Shown one piece after another: positions 1 to 6,183 of a stretch of 7,717 nt of DNA (the first letter of the stretch is position 1; every line of letters starts with the position of its first letter). Source of the stretch: Candidatus Aminicenantota bacterium (lineage in GTDB: Bacteria; Acidobacteriota; Aminicenantia; UBA2199); NCBI GenBank assembly GCA_026393775.1, contig JAPKZM010000016.1:1-7717 (forward strand), in the 5' to 3' direction. A program made the translations under genes and the position numbers. The notes beneath the pieces are model-generated. The model was not told the origin of the DNA and did no database searches. It was given only the letters and a program-made list of their open reading frames with translations.

Positions 1-282
1 TCAATTGCCGGACCGAGCACTTATCACGGAAAATACGTACAGGACGCGCGGACACTTGTATTGCTGGAAAAAATTGAAGGGACCGATAAATACAGGCCGC
101 TGGGCTCCGGCACATACGATAAGCACCTCTGCGAATTCCTAATCGAAGATGATGGCATTAAAACATTTTATTTCCAGTTCGCTGAAGATGTTGGAAAATA
201 TGCAGGAAGTGAAAAACAATTCATCGGTTTTATCAATAAATTAATAAAAGATAGTTCAAACAAGGGGGGAAATGATGGCTAA
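1..282 (+). CDS. 3' end of a hypothetical protein, partial
   Basis: The frame is open from the first base of the window, so the visible 93 codons are the C-terminal part of a longer gene. A TTG at 61 could be read as a start, but it has no ribosome binding site and coding-like sequence continues upstream of it, so I treat the gene as cut by the window edge. I recognise no family. The visible protein is soluble and mixed charged, with aromatic stretches (FYFQF near base 166) and a lysine-rich end, and shows no membrane segment or repeat. Its stop (280-282) lies inside the beginning of the peptidase gene, so the two are probably translated together. Base composition is AT-rich (bases 121-280 especially) compared with the right half of the window. 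A helper or inhibitor of the peptidase is possible from position alone, but nothing in the residues shows it. Confidence 0.6.
   Translation, partial: SIAGPSTYHGKYVQDARTLVLLEKIEGTDKYRPLGSGTYDKHLCEFLIEDDGIKTFYFQFAEDVGKYAGSEKQFIGFINKLIKDSSNKGGNDG
264..269 (+). promoter_or_regulatory. G-rich ribosome binding site of the peptidase gene
   Basis: A run of six G (264-269), preceded by AA, sits just before two consecutive ATG codons at 272 and 275. The gap is 2 nt to the first ATG and 5 nt to the second, so the second ATG (275) is the more likely start. The site lies inside the 3' end of the upstream gene, which fits coupled translation. Confidence 0.5.
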
Positions 283-2374
283 AACCTTGAGAAGACTTTT
301 ATGCGTTTTTACTGTGTGTCTTTTGACATTTTTCATCTTCATTCATCCGGCAATTTCCGATGAATCTGCCAACGAGGAAATACCTTTAAATCAATACGGT
401 ATCCATTCGACGAACCCATACGTGGTGGATAGATTTATTGAGAACGGAAAATCAATTGACGAGGTTATTGTCCCCGGTCCGCCCGATCCCCCGGAAGGGT
501 TTGTCCGGGCAGAGGTGGCAAATCTTCCTGTACCCGACATCGCTGCCGGAACCAATACTATTGCCAATGTACCTGCTATGACGTGGGTATTTGGCTGCTC
601 GGCTACGTCTGCGGCCATGATGTTCGGCCACTATGATAACCGCGGTTACCCCGACATGTACGCCGGCCCCACCAATGGAGGGGATTTTCCCATGACTAAT
701 GCAGCGTGGGGTGCCGTGGTGATTAATACTGAGACGAGGGCTTTGTGCCCCCTCAGTGCCACGCGTAATGGCCTTGATGGCCGGGCAATCAAAGGGCACG
801 TCGACGATTACTGGATAAAGAACGGAAATACATGGCCCGACCCGTTTATTGGTCACTGGGCAGAGCATACCCAGGGAGAATGCACCGGCGATTATATGGG
901 GACCAATCAGTTGCAGTTGGGTAACACCGATGGGTCTACGACATTTTACTATTATACTAACGGCAGTCCTGTCTATGATTATACAGCCCCTGCCGGTCAT
1001 CGCGATGGTGGTCATGGCCTGAAACTTTTTGTCGCATCGAGGGGCTATACAGTTCAGGCCAGCGGTCTTTTTAATCAGTACATACAGGGTCAAGGCACGA
1101 ATCCCGCTTTGGGCTTTACTTACGCTAATTTCAAGGCGGAAATTGACGCCGGCCGCCCTGTTCTGATACAGCTTCAAGGCCATACGATGCTGGGTTACGG
1201 CTATGATGATCCTTCAACTATCTACATACATGATACCTGGGACTATCTCGACCATTCCATGACCTGGGGCGGCACTTATGGCAGCCCCTCCATGCAGCAC
1301 ATGGGGGTTACCGTGCTTCGGCTTACTGCCAGCTCCGCAGATATGGGTATCGCGATTGCGGGTTCACCCTCTTCCGTAATCATTGGAGATAATGTAACTT
1401 ACTCAATAACGGTAACGAATAACGGGCCTAATGGAACGACGAATGTAATAGTGACTGACGCTCTGCCGGCGGGTGTCACCTTTGTTTCGGCAACGCCAAG
1501 TCACGAAACATGCAGCGGCACCAGCACCGTCACCTGCAATCTGGGTAAGATGAACAATGGTTCCACTGCAACGATATCCTTGGTTGTCACAACAACGGCA
1601 GCTAACGCAGCACTGACCAATACAGCCAGTGTTACCAGTGATTCAACGGATTCGACTCCGGCGAACAATACCGCGACAGCCTGCACGGTGGTTAACAATC
1701 CGGTGCCGGCCATCAGCTCTTTAAGCCCCTCTTCCGCGGCGCCAGGCGGAGCAGCGTTTACGCTGACTGTTAACGGCAGCAATTTCGTCAGCAATTCAAC
1801 GGTTCAATGGAAAAGTGCGAATCGCACAACCACATTCGTCTCCTCCACACAGTTAACGGCAGCAATTCTGTCAGCAGATATTGCAACAGTTGATACGGCT
1901 GGCATTACCGTTACAAATCCAACGCCCGGCGGCGGAACTTCTAATACATCAACCTTTACCATTGCCATACCACCTCCCGATTCCGGTGGCGGCGGCGGCG
2001 GATGCTTCATTGCCACAGCAGCTTTCGGCTCGCCTATGGAGAAGCATGTGGAAATACTGAGAGATTTCCGGGATCGCGTTCTGCTTGATTACTCTGCCGG
2101 AAAAGCGTTTGTGCAATTCTATTATCGGACAAGCCCGCCTATTGCCGATAAAATTGCCCAAAGTGAAAGCCTGCGTTTCTTAACGCGCTTAGGATTAATG
2201 CCCATAATCGGTGTTGCCTATCTGATCGTGAATTTCGGAGCATTGGCAACTTTGCTGCTGATTACATGTATTATCCTAACATTGATTTTCTCGGTGAGGA
2301 CGGCACGAAGGAAGCTCCGTTGTCATCACCGCTTTAATTTCGAGCCAGAATCACTAGATATAGGACAATTATAA
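275..2374 (+). CDS. Exported C39-like cysteine peptidase with DUF11, IPT-like and CFI-box C-terminal domains
   Basis: Likely a secreted or surface-anchored papain-fold cysteine peptidase; the substrate is unknown. Residue numbers count from the ATG at 272; the start at 275 is preferred for ribosome-site spacing. A signal peptide (about 1-29, twin Arg then a long hydrophobic core) ends near PAIS/D. The peptidase domain spans about 95-350. Cys109 in W-VFGCSATSAAMMFGHYD is the likely nucleophile, His304 in QGHTMLGYGYDD the base and Asp321 in IHDTWD the third residue, matching the C39_2-type pattern. Residues 354-474 are a DUF11/conserved-repeat beta domain (YSITVTNNGPN, VTDALPAGVTF). Residues 477-565 are IPT/TIG-like (ISSLSPSSAAPGG). 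Poly-Gly 572-577 leads into CFIATAAFGS (578-587) and LRDFRDRVLL, the CFI-box C-terminal signature. A hydrophobic segment (about 641-674) and a basic tail (RTARRK) follow. The fold and tail are well supported; activity is inferred. Confidence 0.85.
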   Translation: MAKTLRRLLCVFTVCLLTFFIFIHPAISDESANEEIPLNQYGIHSTNPYVVDRFIENGKSIDEVIVPGPPDPPEGFVRAEVANLPVPDIAAGTNTIANVPAMTWVFGCSATSAAMMFGHYDNRGYPDMYAGPTNGGDFPMTNAAWGAVVINTETRALCPLSATRNGLDGRAIKGHVDDYWIKNGNTWPDPFIGHWAEHTQGECTGDYMGTNQLQLGNTDGSTTFYYYTNGSPVYDYTAPAGHRDGGHGLKLFVASRGYTVQASGLFNQYIQGQGTNPALGFTYANFKAEIDAGRPVLIQLQGHTMLGYGYDDPSTIYIHDTWDYLDHSMTWGGTYGSPSMQHMGVTVLRLTASSADMGIAIAGSPSSVIIGDNVTYSITVTNNGPNGTTNVIVTDALPAGVTFVSATPSHETCSGTSTVTCNLGKMNNGSTATISLVVTTTAANAALTNTASVTSDSTDSTPANNTATACTVVNNPVPAISSLSPSSAAPGGAAFTLTVNGSNFVSNSTVQWKSANRTTTFVSSTQLTAAILSADIATVDTAGITVTNPTPGGGTSNTSTFTIAIPPPDSGGGGGGCFIATAAFGSPMEKHVEILRDFRDRVLLDYSAGKAFVQFYYRTSPPIADKIAQSESLRFLTRLGLMPIIGVAYLIVNFGALATLLLITCIILTLIFSVRTARRKLRCHHRFNFEPESLDIGQL

Positions 2375-2379
2375 AGACA

Positions 2380-2444
2380 AATCCATGATTTTCGTGATTC
2401 CCTGACATTTCAGACAGATCAGGGAATCCACTTCGTTATGGATT
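2380..2444. terminator. Nested palindrome between convergent genes, possible two-way terminator
   Basis: The 68-bp gap between the two converging genes is almost wholly palindromic. An inner perfect 10-bp stem pairs GATTCCCTGA (2396-2405) with TCAGGGAATC (2419-2428) around a 13-nt loop. An outer 7-bp stem pairs AATCCAT (2380-2386) with ATGGATT (2438-2444), separated from the inner stem by 9 nt on each side. The right outer arm overlaps the stop codon of the RCC1 gene. Neither strand has a clear T-run after the stem, so this is not a classic intrinsic terminator, but position and symmetry fit stopping transcription from both sides. Confidence 0.5.
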
Positions 2445-3825
2445 ATTGCACCTGAAGGGGAGTCCATCGATCCGTCATGGTTCCGTCCCCGAGCTGGCCG
2501 TGACCATTGTTCCCCCACGCCCAGACTGTGCCGTCGCTCTTCAGCGCGAACGTGTCCTTTGCGCCGCCGGCAATGCCCATCACGCCCGACAGACCGCCGG
2601 ACTGTATGGGGACGGAACTGTTGGTCGTTGTTCCGTTGCCAAGCTGTCCATTGCTGTTGTTTCCCCAGGCCCACACCGTGCCGTCAAAATTCAGCGCAAC
2701 GGCATGGTCATCGCCGGCGGCGATGATCGCCGTGCCTGAAATTCCGCTGACCTTCACGGGCGTGGCGCTATCCGTTGTCGTCCCGATCCCCAGTTGGCCG
2801 ATGCCATTGTACCCCCACGCCCAGACCGTGCCGTCAAAATTCAGCGCAAACGTGTCCTTTGCGCCGCCGGCAATGCCCGTCACGCTTGCCAGAACGCTTG
2901 ACTGTACAGGGATGGAACTGCTGGTCGTTGTTCCGTTGCCAAGCTGTCCATTGCTGTTGTTTCCCCATGCCCACACCGTGCCGTCGATCTTCAGCGCAAC
3001 CGCGTGGTCCTTGCCGGCCGCGATGGCCTTCACACCGGACAGACCGCTGGTCTGTACGGGGGTGGAACGGCTGGTCGTTGTTCCATCGCCTAATTGTCCG
3101 CTGCTGTTGTTCCCCCACGCCCGGACCGTGCCGTCGTTTTTCAGCGCAAACGTGTCCTCGGAGCCCGCCGCAATGGCTTTGACATCCGCAAGACCGATGA
3201 CCGCAACAGGGGCGGTACGGCCGCTTGTCGTCCCGTCGCCCAACTGTCCGCTGTTGTTATTTCCCCAGGCCCAGACCGTGCCGTCGCTCTTCAAGGCGAC
3301 CGTGTGATTGCTTCCCGCAGACACCGCCGTTACACCGACCAGACCGGCGACATGCAGCGGGACGGCGCTATCCGTCGTCGTTCCGTCGCCCAACTGGCCG
3401 CTGCCGTTGTCTCCCCATGCCCACACCGCGCCGTTGCTTTTCAGGTAAACGGTTTGGGTTGTGGCCGCAAGACTGCCTGCGACGACATACATGCCGCTGA
3501 AGTCAAACCCGTCCGCGTCAAGACCGTCGAGCCAGACATTCCGGTATCTCGGCAGAAAGAGGTATCCCGTGAGTGACGGGGTCACCGTGAAGGTCCCGAC
3601 TTCCAGATCGTTAAAACTGTAATTTCCGCTGCTGTCCGTCGTGAACGTTCTCGATTCCGAACCGGACAGGGTTGCGGTCACACCGGCCAGGCCCGATCCG
3701 CCTGATGTGATCCGGCCGGAAATATGATACGTCGGTTTGCCGCCGCATCCCGGGATGGCGCAGATCATGGAAAAGATCAATATCACTGAACACAGGATCA
3801 ACAAATGCCTTTGTCGTTTCATCAT
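2443..3825 (-). CDS. Lipoprotein with seven RCC1 repeats (beta-propeller)
   Basis: Probably an envelope lipoprotein displaying a seven-bladed RCC1 propeller, a scaffold that usually binds other proteins; the partner is unknown. The open frame runs up to an ATG at 3906, but those 27 extra residues are not signal-like and begin inside a palindromic repeat. I start at the ATG pair 3825/3822, giving 460 residues, although the ribosome site there (GAGAAAG, 3833-3839) is weak. A signal peptide with hydrophobic core 8-25 ends at Cys27 (AIPGC), a passable lipobox. Residues 33-92 resemble a carboxypeptidase regulatory-like beta domain (ISGRITSGGSGLAGVTATL, then DSSGNYSFNDLEVG). Residues about 115-460 hold seven repeats with DGTVWAWGNN and GQLGDGTT cores. 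From blade to blade the spacing is exactly 50 residues without insertions. Even blades (2, 4, 6) read HxVAL and odd blades (3, 5, 7) DTFAL, a sign of two-blade duplication. Confidence 0.88.
   Translation of the reverse strand: MMKRQRHLLILCSVILIFSMICAIPGCGGKPTYHISGRITSGGSGLAGVTATLSGSESRTFTTDSSGNYSFNDLEVGTFTVTPSLTGYLFLPRYRNVWLDGLDADGFDFSGMYVVAGSLAATTQTVYLKSNGAVWAWGDNGSGQLGDGTTTDSAVPLHVAGLVGVTAVSAGSNHTVALKSDGTVWAWGNNNSGQLGDGTTSGRTAPVAVIGLADVKAIAAGSEDTFALKNDGTVRAWGNNSSGQLGDGTTTSRSTPVQTSGLSGVKAIAAGKDHAVALKIDGTVWAWGNNSNGQLGNGTTTSSSIPVQSSVLASVTGIAGGAKDTFALNFDGTVWAWGYNGIGQLGIGTTTDSATPVKVSGISGTAIIAAGDDHAVALNFDGTVWAWGNNSNGQLGNGTTTNSSVPIQSGGLSGVMGIAGGAKDTFALKSDGTVWAWGNNGHGQLGDGTMTDRWTPLQVQ
2521..3005 (-). 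repeat. Two-blade (300-bp) direct repeat within the RCC1 gene
   Basis: Bases 2521-2700 match 2821-3000 in register at an offset of exactly 300 bp. By hand count there are about 21 mismatches in 180 bases. The unit encodes two propeller blades (4-5 versus 6-7). Adjacent blades 150 bp apart are visibly less alike, so the unit of recent copying was a pair of blades. Confidence 0.8.
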
Positions 3826-3899
3826 GGTTTCGCTTTCTCGTGGCGCTGCCGGCCCGTTGTGCAAGGGAGATCTTTGACTTTCGCCATAAATGGTCTCAG

Positions 3900-3990
3900 T
3901 TGTCATTCCGCGTGTGCCCTACAGGGTAGTGAAAACCGAAATCCAGTGTTTTCAAGACCTTCTGGATTCCCGCCTTCGCGGGAATGACAA
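3900..3990. repeat. REP/MITE-like inverted-repeat element
   Basis: The ends are inverted copies: TTGTCATTCCGCG (3900-3912) against CGCGGGAATGACAA (3977-3990), differing by one missing C. Inside is a second inverted pair, AATCCAG (3940-3946) with CTGGATT (3962-3968). The right end alone forms a perfect hairpin, ATTCCCGC-CTTC-GCGGGAAT (3966-3985). The right-end sequence is of a kind seen scattered between genes in many proteobacterial and related genomes, where it is often mistranslated as peptides such as DSRLRGNDK. That peptide appears here in the plus-strand reading. Confidence 0.7.
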
Positions 3991-4042
3991 AGTGGGGGCA
4001 TTTTACAAAGGTCTCCAAAGATCTTTCGCCATATTACTGAAA

Positions 4043-4070
4043 GCTCCCTCCCCCGGACGGGAGAGGGAGC
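4043..4070. repeat. GC-rich hairpin with CCCGGACGGG core
   Basis: GCTCCCTC (4043-4050) pairs with GAGGGAGC (4063-4070). After one C/A mismatch, CCC (4052-4054) pairs with GGG (4059-4061) around the loop GGAC. There is no T-run on either side. It is likely a dispersed intergenic palindrome. Confidence 0.5.
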
Positions 4071-4206
4071 GCCGTCCCTTCGAACCCAATGCCCGTATCT
4101 CTTCTCATCGCGTTGGAATGACCGCCGCTGCCGCCGCAGGTTCCACTCCCGGCCGCGTTAAAGAGACAATCCGCCGTCAAAGGATTTCCGGCCAATCCAT
4201 CCGTCG

Positions 4207-4234
4207 GGTTCCCCGCCCGGATGGGCGGGGAACC
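4207..4234 (-). terminator. Strong 12-bp hairpin downstream of the Ig-like lipoprotein gene
   Basis: GGTTCCCCGCCC (4207-4218) pairs perfectly with GGGCGGGGAACC (4223-4234) around the 4-nt loop GGAT. It begins 42 nt past the stop codon of the Ig-like gene on the minus strand, where a 3' end is expected. No T-run follows on either strand, so it may be an RNA-end stabiliser or a dispersed palindrome rather than an intrinsic terminator. Its core CCCGGATGGG nearly repeats that of the hairpin at 4043-4070. Confidence 0.45.
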
Positions 4235-4276
4235 TGTCGGAAGCCATTCAAATGATCGCCTCTTTGATTATAACCG

Positions 4277-6022
4277 TTACGGATAAGTTATAATCACGGC
4301 AGCGGTATACGTAGTTCCACGGACAGTGGCTGTGACAACATCCGTTTGGTCTGTCAAACGGCCAGCACCACCACCTGTAAAGGTGGTCACTGCATTTCCA
4401 CTCCCGTCCGTTGTCGCCGACGCAGGCGACAAAGTACCCAAAAGAGCAGGAGCAGCAGTACCGGTGACGACAAAATCGACTGTCACACCGCTGACGACTG
4501 TTCCCGCATTGTTCTTCACGTTTGCCGTGATAACACTGTTGGAATCAACAAGCGCCAGGGTCGTGGGAAGCGCCGTAACGGTAATGCTGTAGGCCGACGC
4601 CGTAGATCCGGTTCTCGTGATCACCACAGAGTTAGTCGCCGTGCCGACGGCCGCCTGGACCGTATCCTGAACGGTCAGCGTCGGACTTGTGGTCCCCGGC
4701 TGATAGATCACGACCGCCTTGCCGCTGCCGTCCGTCGTCGCAGTCGTGGGAGTCAGCGTTGGAACGCCGCTGCCTTTGACCGGCAGCGTGAAGACCACCG
4801 GGACGCCGGCGGCGGGTCCGGGTGTGGTTCCGCTGACGGTCACGGTGGCGGTGATAATGCTGACCTGTCCCGCCGTCACGGAAGTGGACGATGCGGCGAT
4901 GGCCACCGTATAGGTGGACGGCGTGGTCGACGTCCGGGTGATGATGACCGCGGCGTTTGAGCCGTTGGCCAGGACCGCCTGGACCGTATCCTGGACCGCG
5001 GTGCCCGGCGACGTGGACCCTGCCTGATAGAGGGCCGTCGCGATGCCGCTGCCGTTGGCGATAACCGTGATCGCAGAGACGTGGGACCCGCCGGCATTGA
5101 TGAAACTTGCCCCGCTGGCGTTCACCGGGATCGTGAAGATCACGGCTGCGTAGGCCTTATCGTCGCCGGTGATGGTCGCCGTGATGATGATCGTCTGCCC
5201 GGCGGCAACCGACGGGGGAGAGGGATTGGTGGTAAGCGTGAGGCCCGACGGCGGCGGCGCTGTCCCGGCGGTGCGCTTGATCTCCACCGCCTTGCTGGAG
5301 CCGTTCTCCAGTTCGGCCTGGACGGTGTCGTAAACAACAGAGTACGGGTCGACGCCCCCCGCCTTATAGACCGCCGTCGCATTGCCGCCGACGTCGGTGT
5401 AGGCATAGAAGTTGTCGTCCGCATATGCATCGGAGAAGCTGGCGCCGCTTCCGTTCACCGGAAGTCTGAACCTGACGAGTACACCCATGACGGGGCTGCT
5501 GGACCCGTCGACCACATGCGCCGTGATCACGGAGGTCTGGCCGGCGACCACCGTCGGGGTGGAGGCGGTCAGCGTGTCGATACGGGGGGTGGTCATACCG
5601 CCCGTCTTGTTGATGTGGATCGTGGCCGTGGACTTGCTGCCCTCGGTGGTCACTTGCACGATGTCCGAGTACATGCTGTTCCCCGACGTAAACAGGGCCG
5701 TGGCCGTGCCGCTGCCGCTGGTCCGGGTGTTCAAGACGGTCAGCGAGCCGCCGTTGCCTGTATTCACTATGGAAAAGTAGACCTCCTCGTTGACCACCGG
5801 CACGGAGGTCCCGTCGCTGCGGAGGTTCGTGACCTTGGCTCTCAGGGTAATCGTGCCGTTCGGCACAACGGTCGCGGTGTCGATGACCGACCCGGATCCA
5901 TCGACGAATTGAACGGTCCCCGTCCCCATCGGATCGGCCGCGCTGCCGCCGCCGCCGCAACCGCAGACGCAGAGCGCCAGGATGCATAGAAACAGTCCTG
6001 ATAAATAGAAATTCTTACGCAT
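4277..6022 (-). CDS. Lipoprotein of five bacterial Ig-like (Big_1/invasin-type) domains
   Basis: Probably an envelope or surface-exposed stalk or adhesin; the ligand is unknown. The start is firm: AAGGAGG (6030-6036) lies 7 nt before the ATG. A hydrophobic signal peptide ends at Cys22 in CVCGCGGGG, giving lipobox V-C-G-C, followed by a flexible Gly/Ser stretch. Five beta domains of about 100-110 residues follow: about 36-138, 146-250, 260-363, 370-470 and 477-581. They repeat the Big_1 pattern: AGQxxxITA early in the domain, VxFxLPVNGSG in the middle, then TDGSGxAxxxY and DTVQA, closing with a linker such as IxRTxST. The first domain is the most divergent, and the last ends the protein two residues after its final strand, with no anchor or sorting tail. 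Anchoring therefore depends on the N-terminal lipid. It lies 161 nt downstream of the corrected end of the Sel1 gene and is probably co-transcribed with it. Confidence 0.87.
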   Translation of the reverse strand: MRKNFYLSGLFLCILALCVCGCGGGGSAADPMGTGTVQFVDGSGSVIDTATVVPNGTITLRAKVTNLRSDGTSVPVVNEEVYFSIVNTGNGGSLTVLNTRTSGSGTATALFTSGNSMYSDIVQVTTEGSKSTATIHINKTGGMTTPRIDTLTASTPTVVAGQTSVITAHVVDGSSSPVMGVLVRFRLPVNGSGASFSDAYADDNFYAYTDVGGNATAVYKAGGVDPYSVVYDTVQAELENGSSKAVEIKRTAGTAPPPSGLTLTTNPSPPSVAAGQTIIITATITGDDKAYAAVIFTIPVNASGASFINAGGSHVSAITVIANGSGIATALYQAGSTSPGTAVQDTVQAVLANGSNAAVIITRTSTTPSTYTVAIAASSTSVTAGQVSIITATVTVSGTTPGPAAGVPVVFTLPVKGSGVPTLTPTTATTDGSGKAVVIYQPGTTSPTLTVQDTVQAAVGTATNSVVITRTGSTASAYSITVTALPTTLALVDSNSVITANVKNNAGTVVSGVTVDFVVTGTAAPALLGTLSPASATTDGSGNAVTTFTGGGAGRLTDQTDVVTATVRGTTYTAAVIITYP

Positions 6023-6183
6023 GACCCATCCTCCTTGAAAGACCAGTCCCCTTTATGATGTGATCCGGAAAGGCTTCGGCGCGGGAGTCAAAATCCGCAC
6101 AGCCGTCGCCGTCGCCGGGAAAATACGTTCCTCCTGCAAATATCCCCCTTCTTCTTTCGCACACACGACCCACCGGGCCGGCC

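Larger units (their letters stand above)
3826..4276. other. Non-coding spacer rich in palindromic repeats
   Basis: This 451-bp stretch lies between the start of the RCC1 lipoprotein gene and the end of the Ig-like lipoprotein gene, both on the minus strand. I see no convincing gene. It contains a long inverted-repeat element (3900-3990) and two GC-rich hairpins (4043-4070 and 4207-4234). The promoter of the RCC1 gene should be in the part nearest 3826, but I could not find a convincing -35/-10 pair there. Confidence 0.7.

Noticed and set aside
2507..3307. Plus-strand 266-codon open frame opposite the RCC1 gene
   Set aside because: It is the antisense shadow of the 150-bp RCC1 repeats; its own repeats mirror them exactly and it has no start signal.
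3826..3906. N-terminal extension of the RCC1 protein to the ATG at 3906
   Set aside because: The extra 27 residues are polar and precede a normal lipoprotein signal peptide, and the ATG lies in a palindromic repeat.
3890..4255. Plus-strand 121-codon open frame in the spacer
   Set aside because: It translates the palindromic repeats (LDSRLRGNDK is a known artefact peptide of such repeats), has no ribosome site and no protein-like pattern.
5081..5989. Plus-strand 302-codon open frame opposite the Ig-like gene
   Set aside because: Arg/Gly-rich antisense reading of GC-rich sequence; the minus-strand frame has a signal peptide, lipobox, strong ribosome site and five recognisable domains.
6086..6091. 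TTGACT on the minus strand as a -35 box for the Ig-like gene
   Set aside because: No acceptable -10 hexamer is found at 16-18 nt spacing, so I do not call a promoter.
6053..6183. Natural C-terminus of the Sel1 protein ending at 6053
   Set aside because: This stretch is read only because of the frameshift; the restored frame stops at 6184 with a family-typical end.
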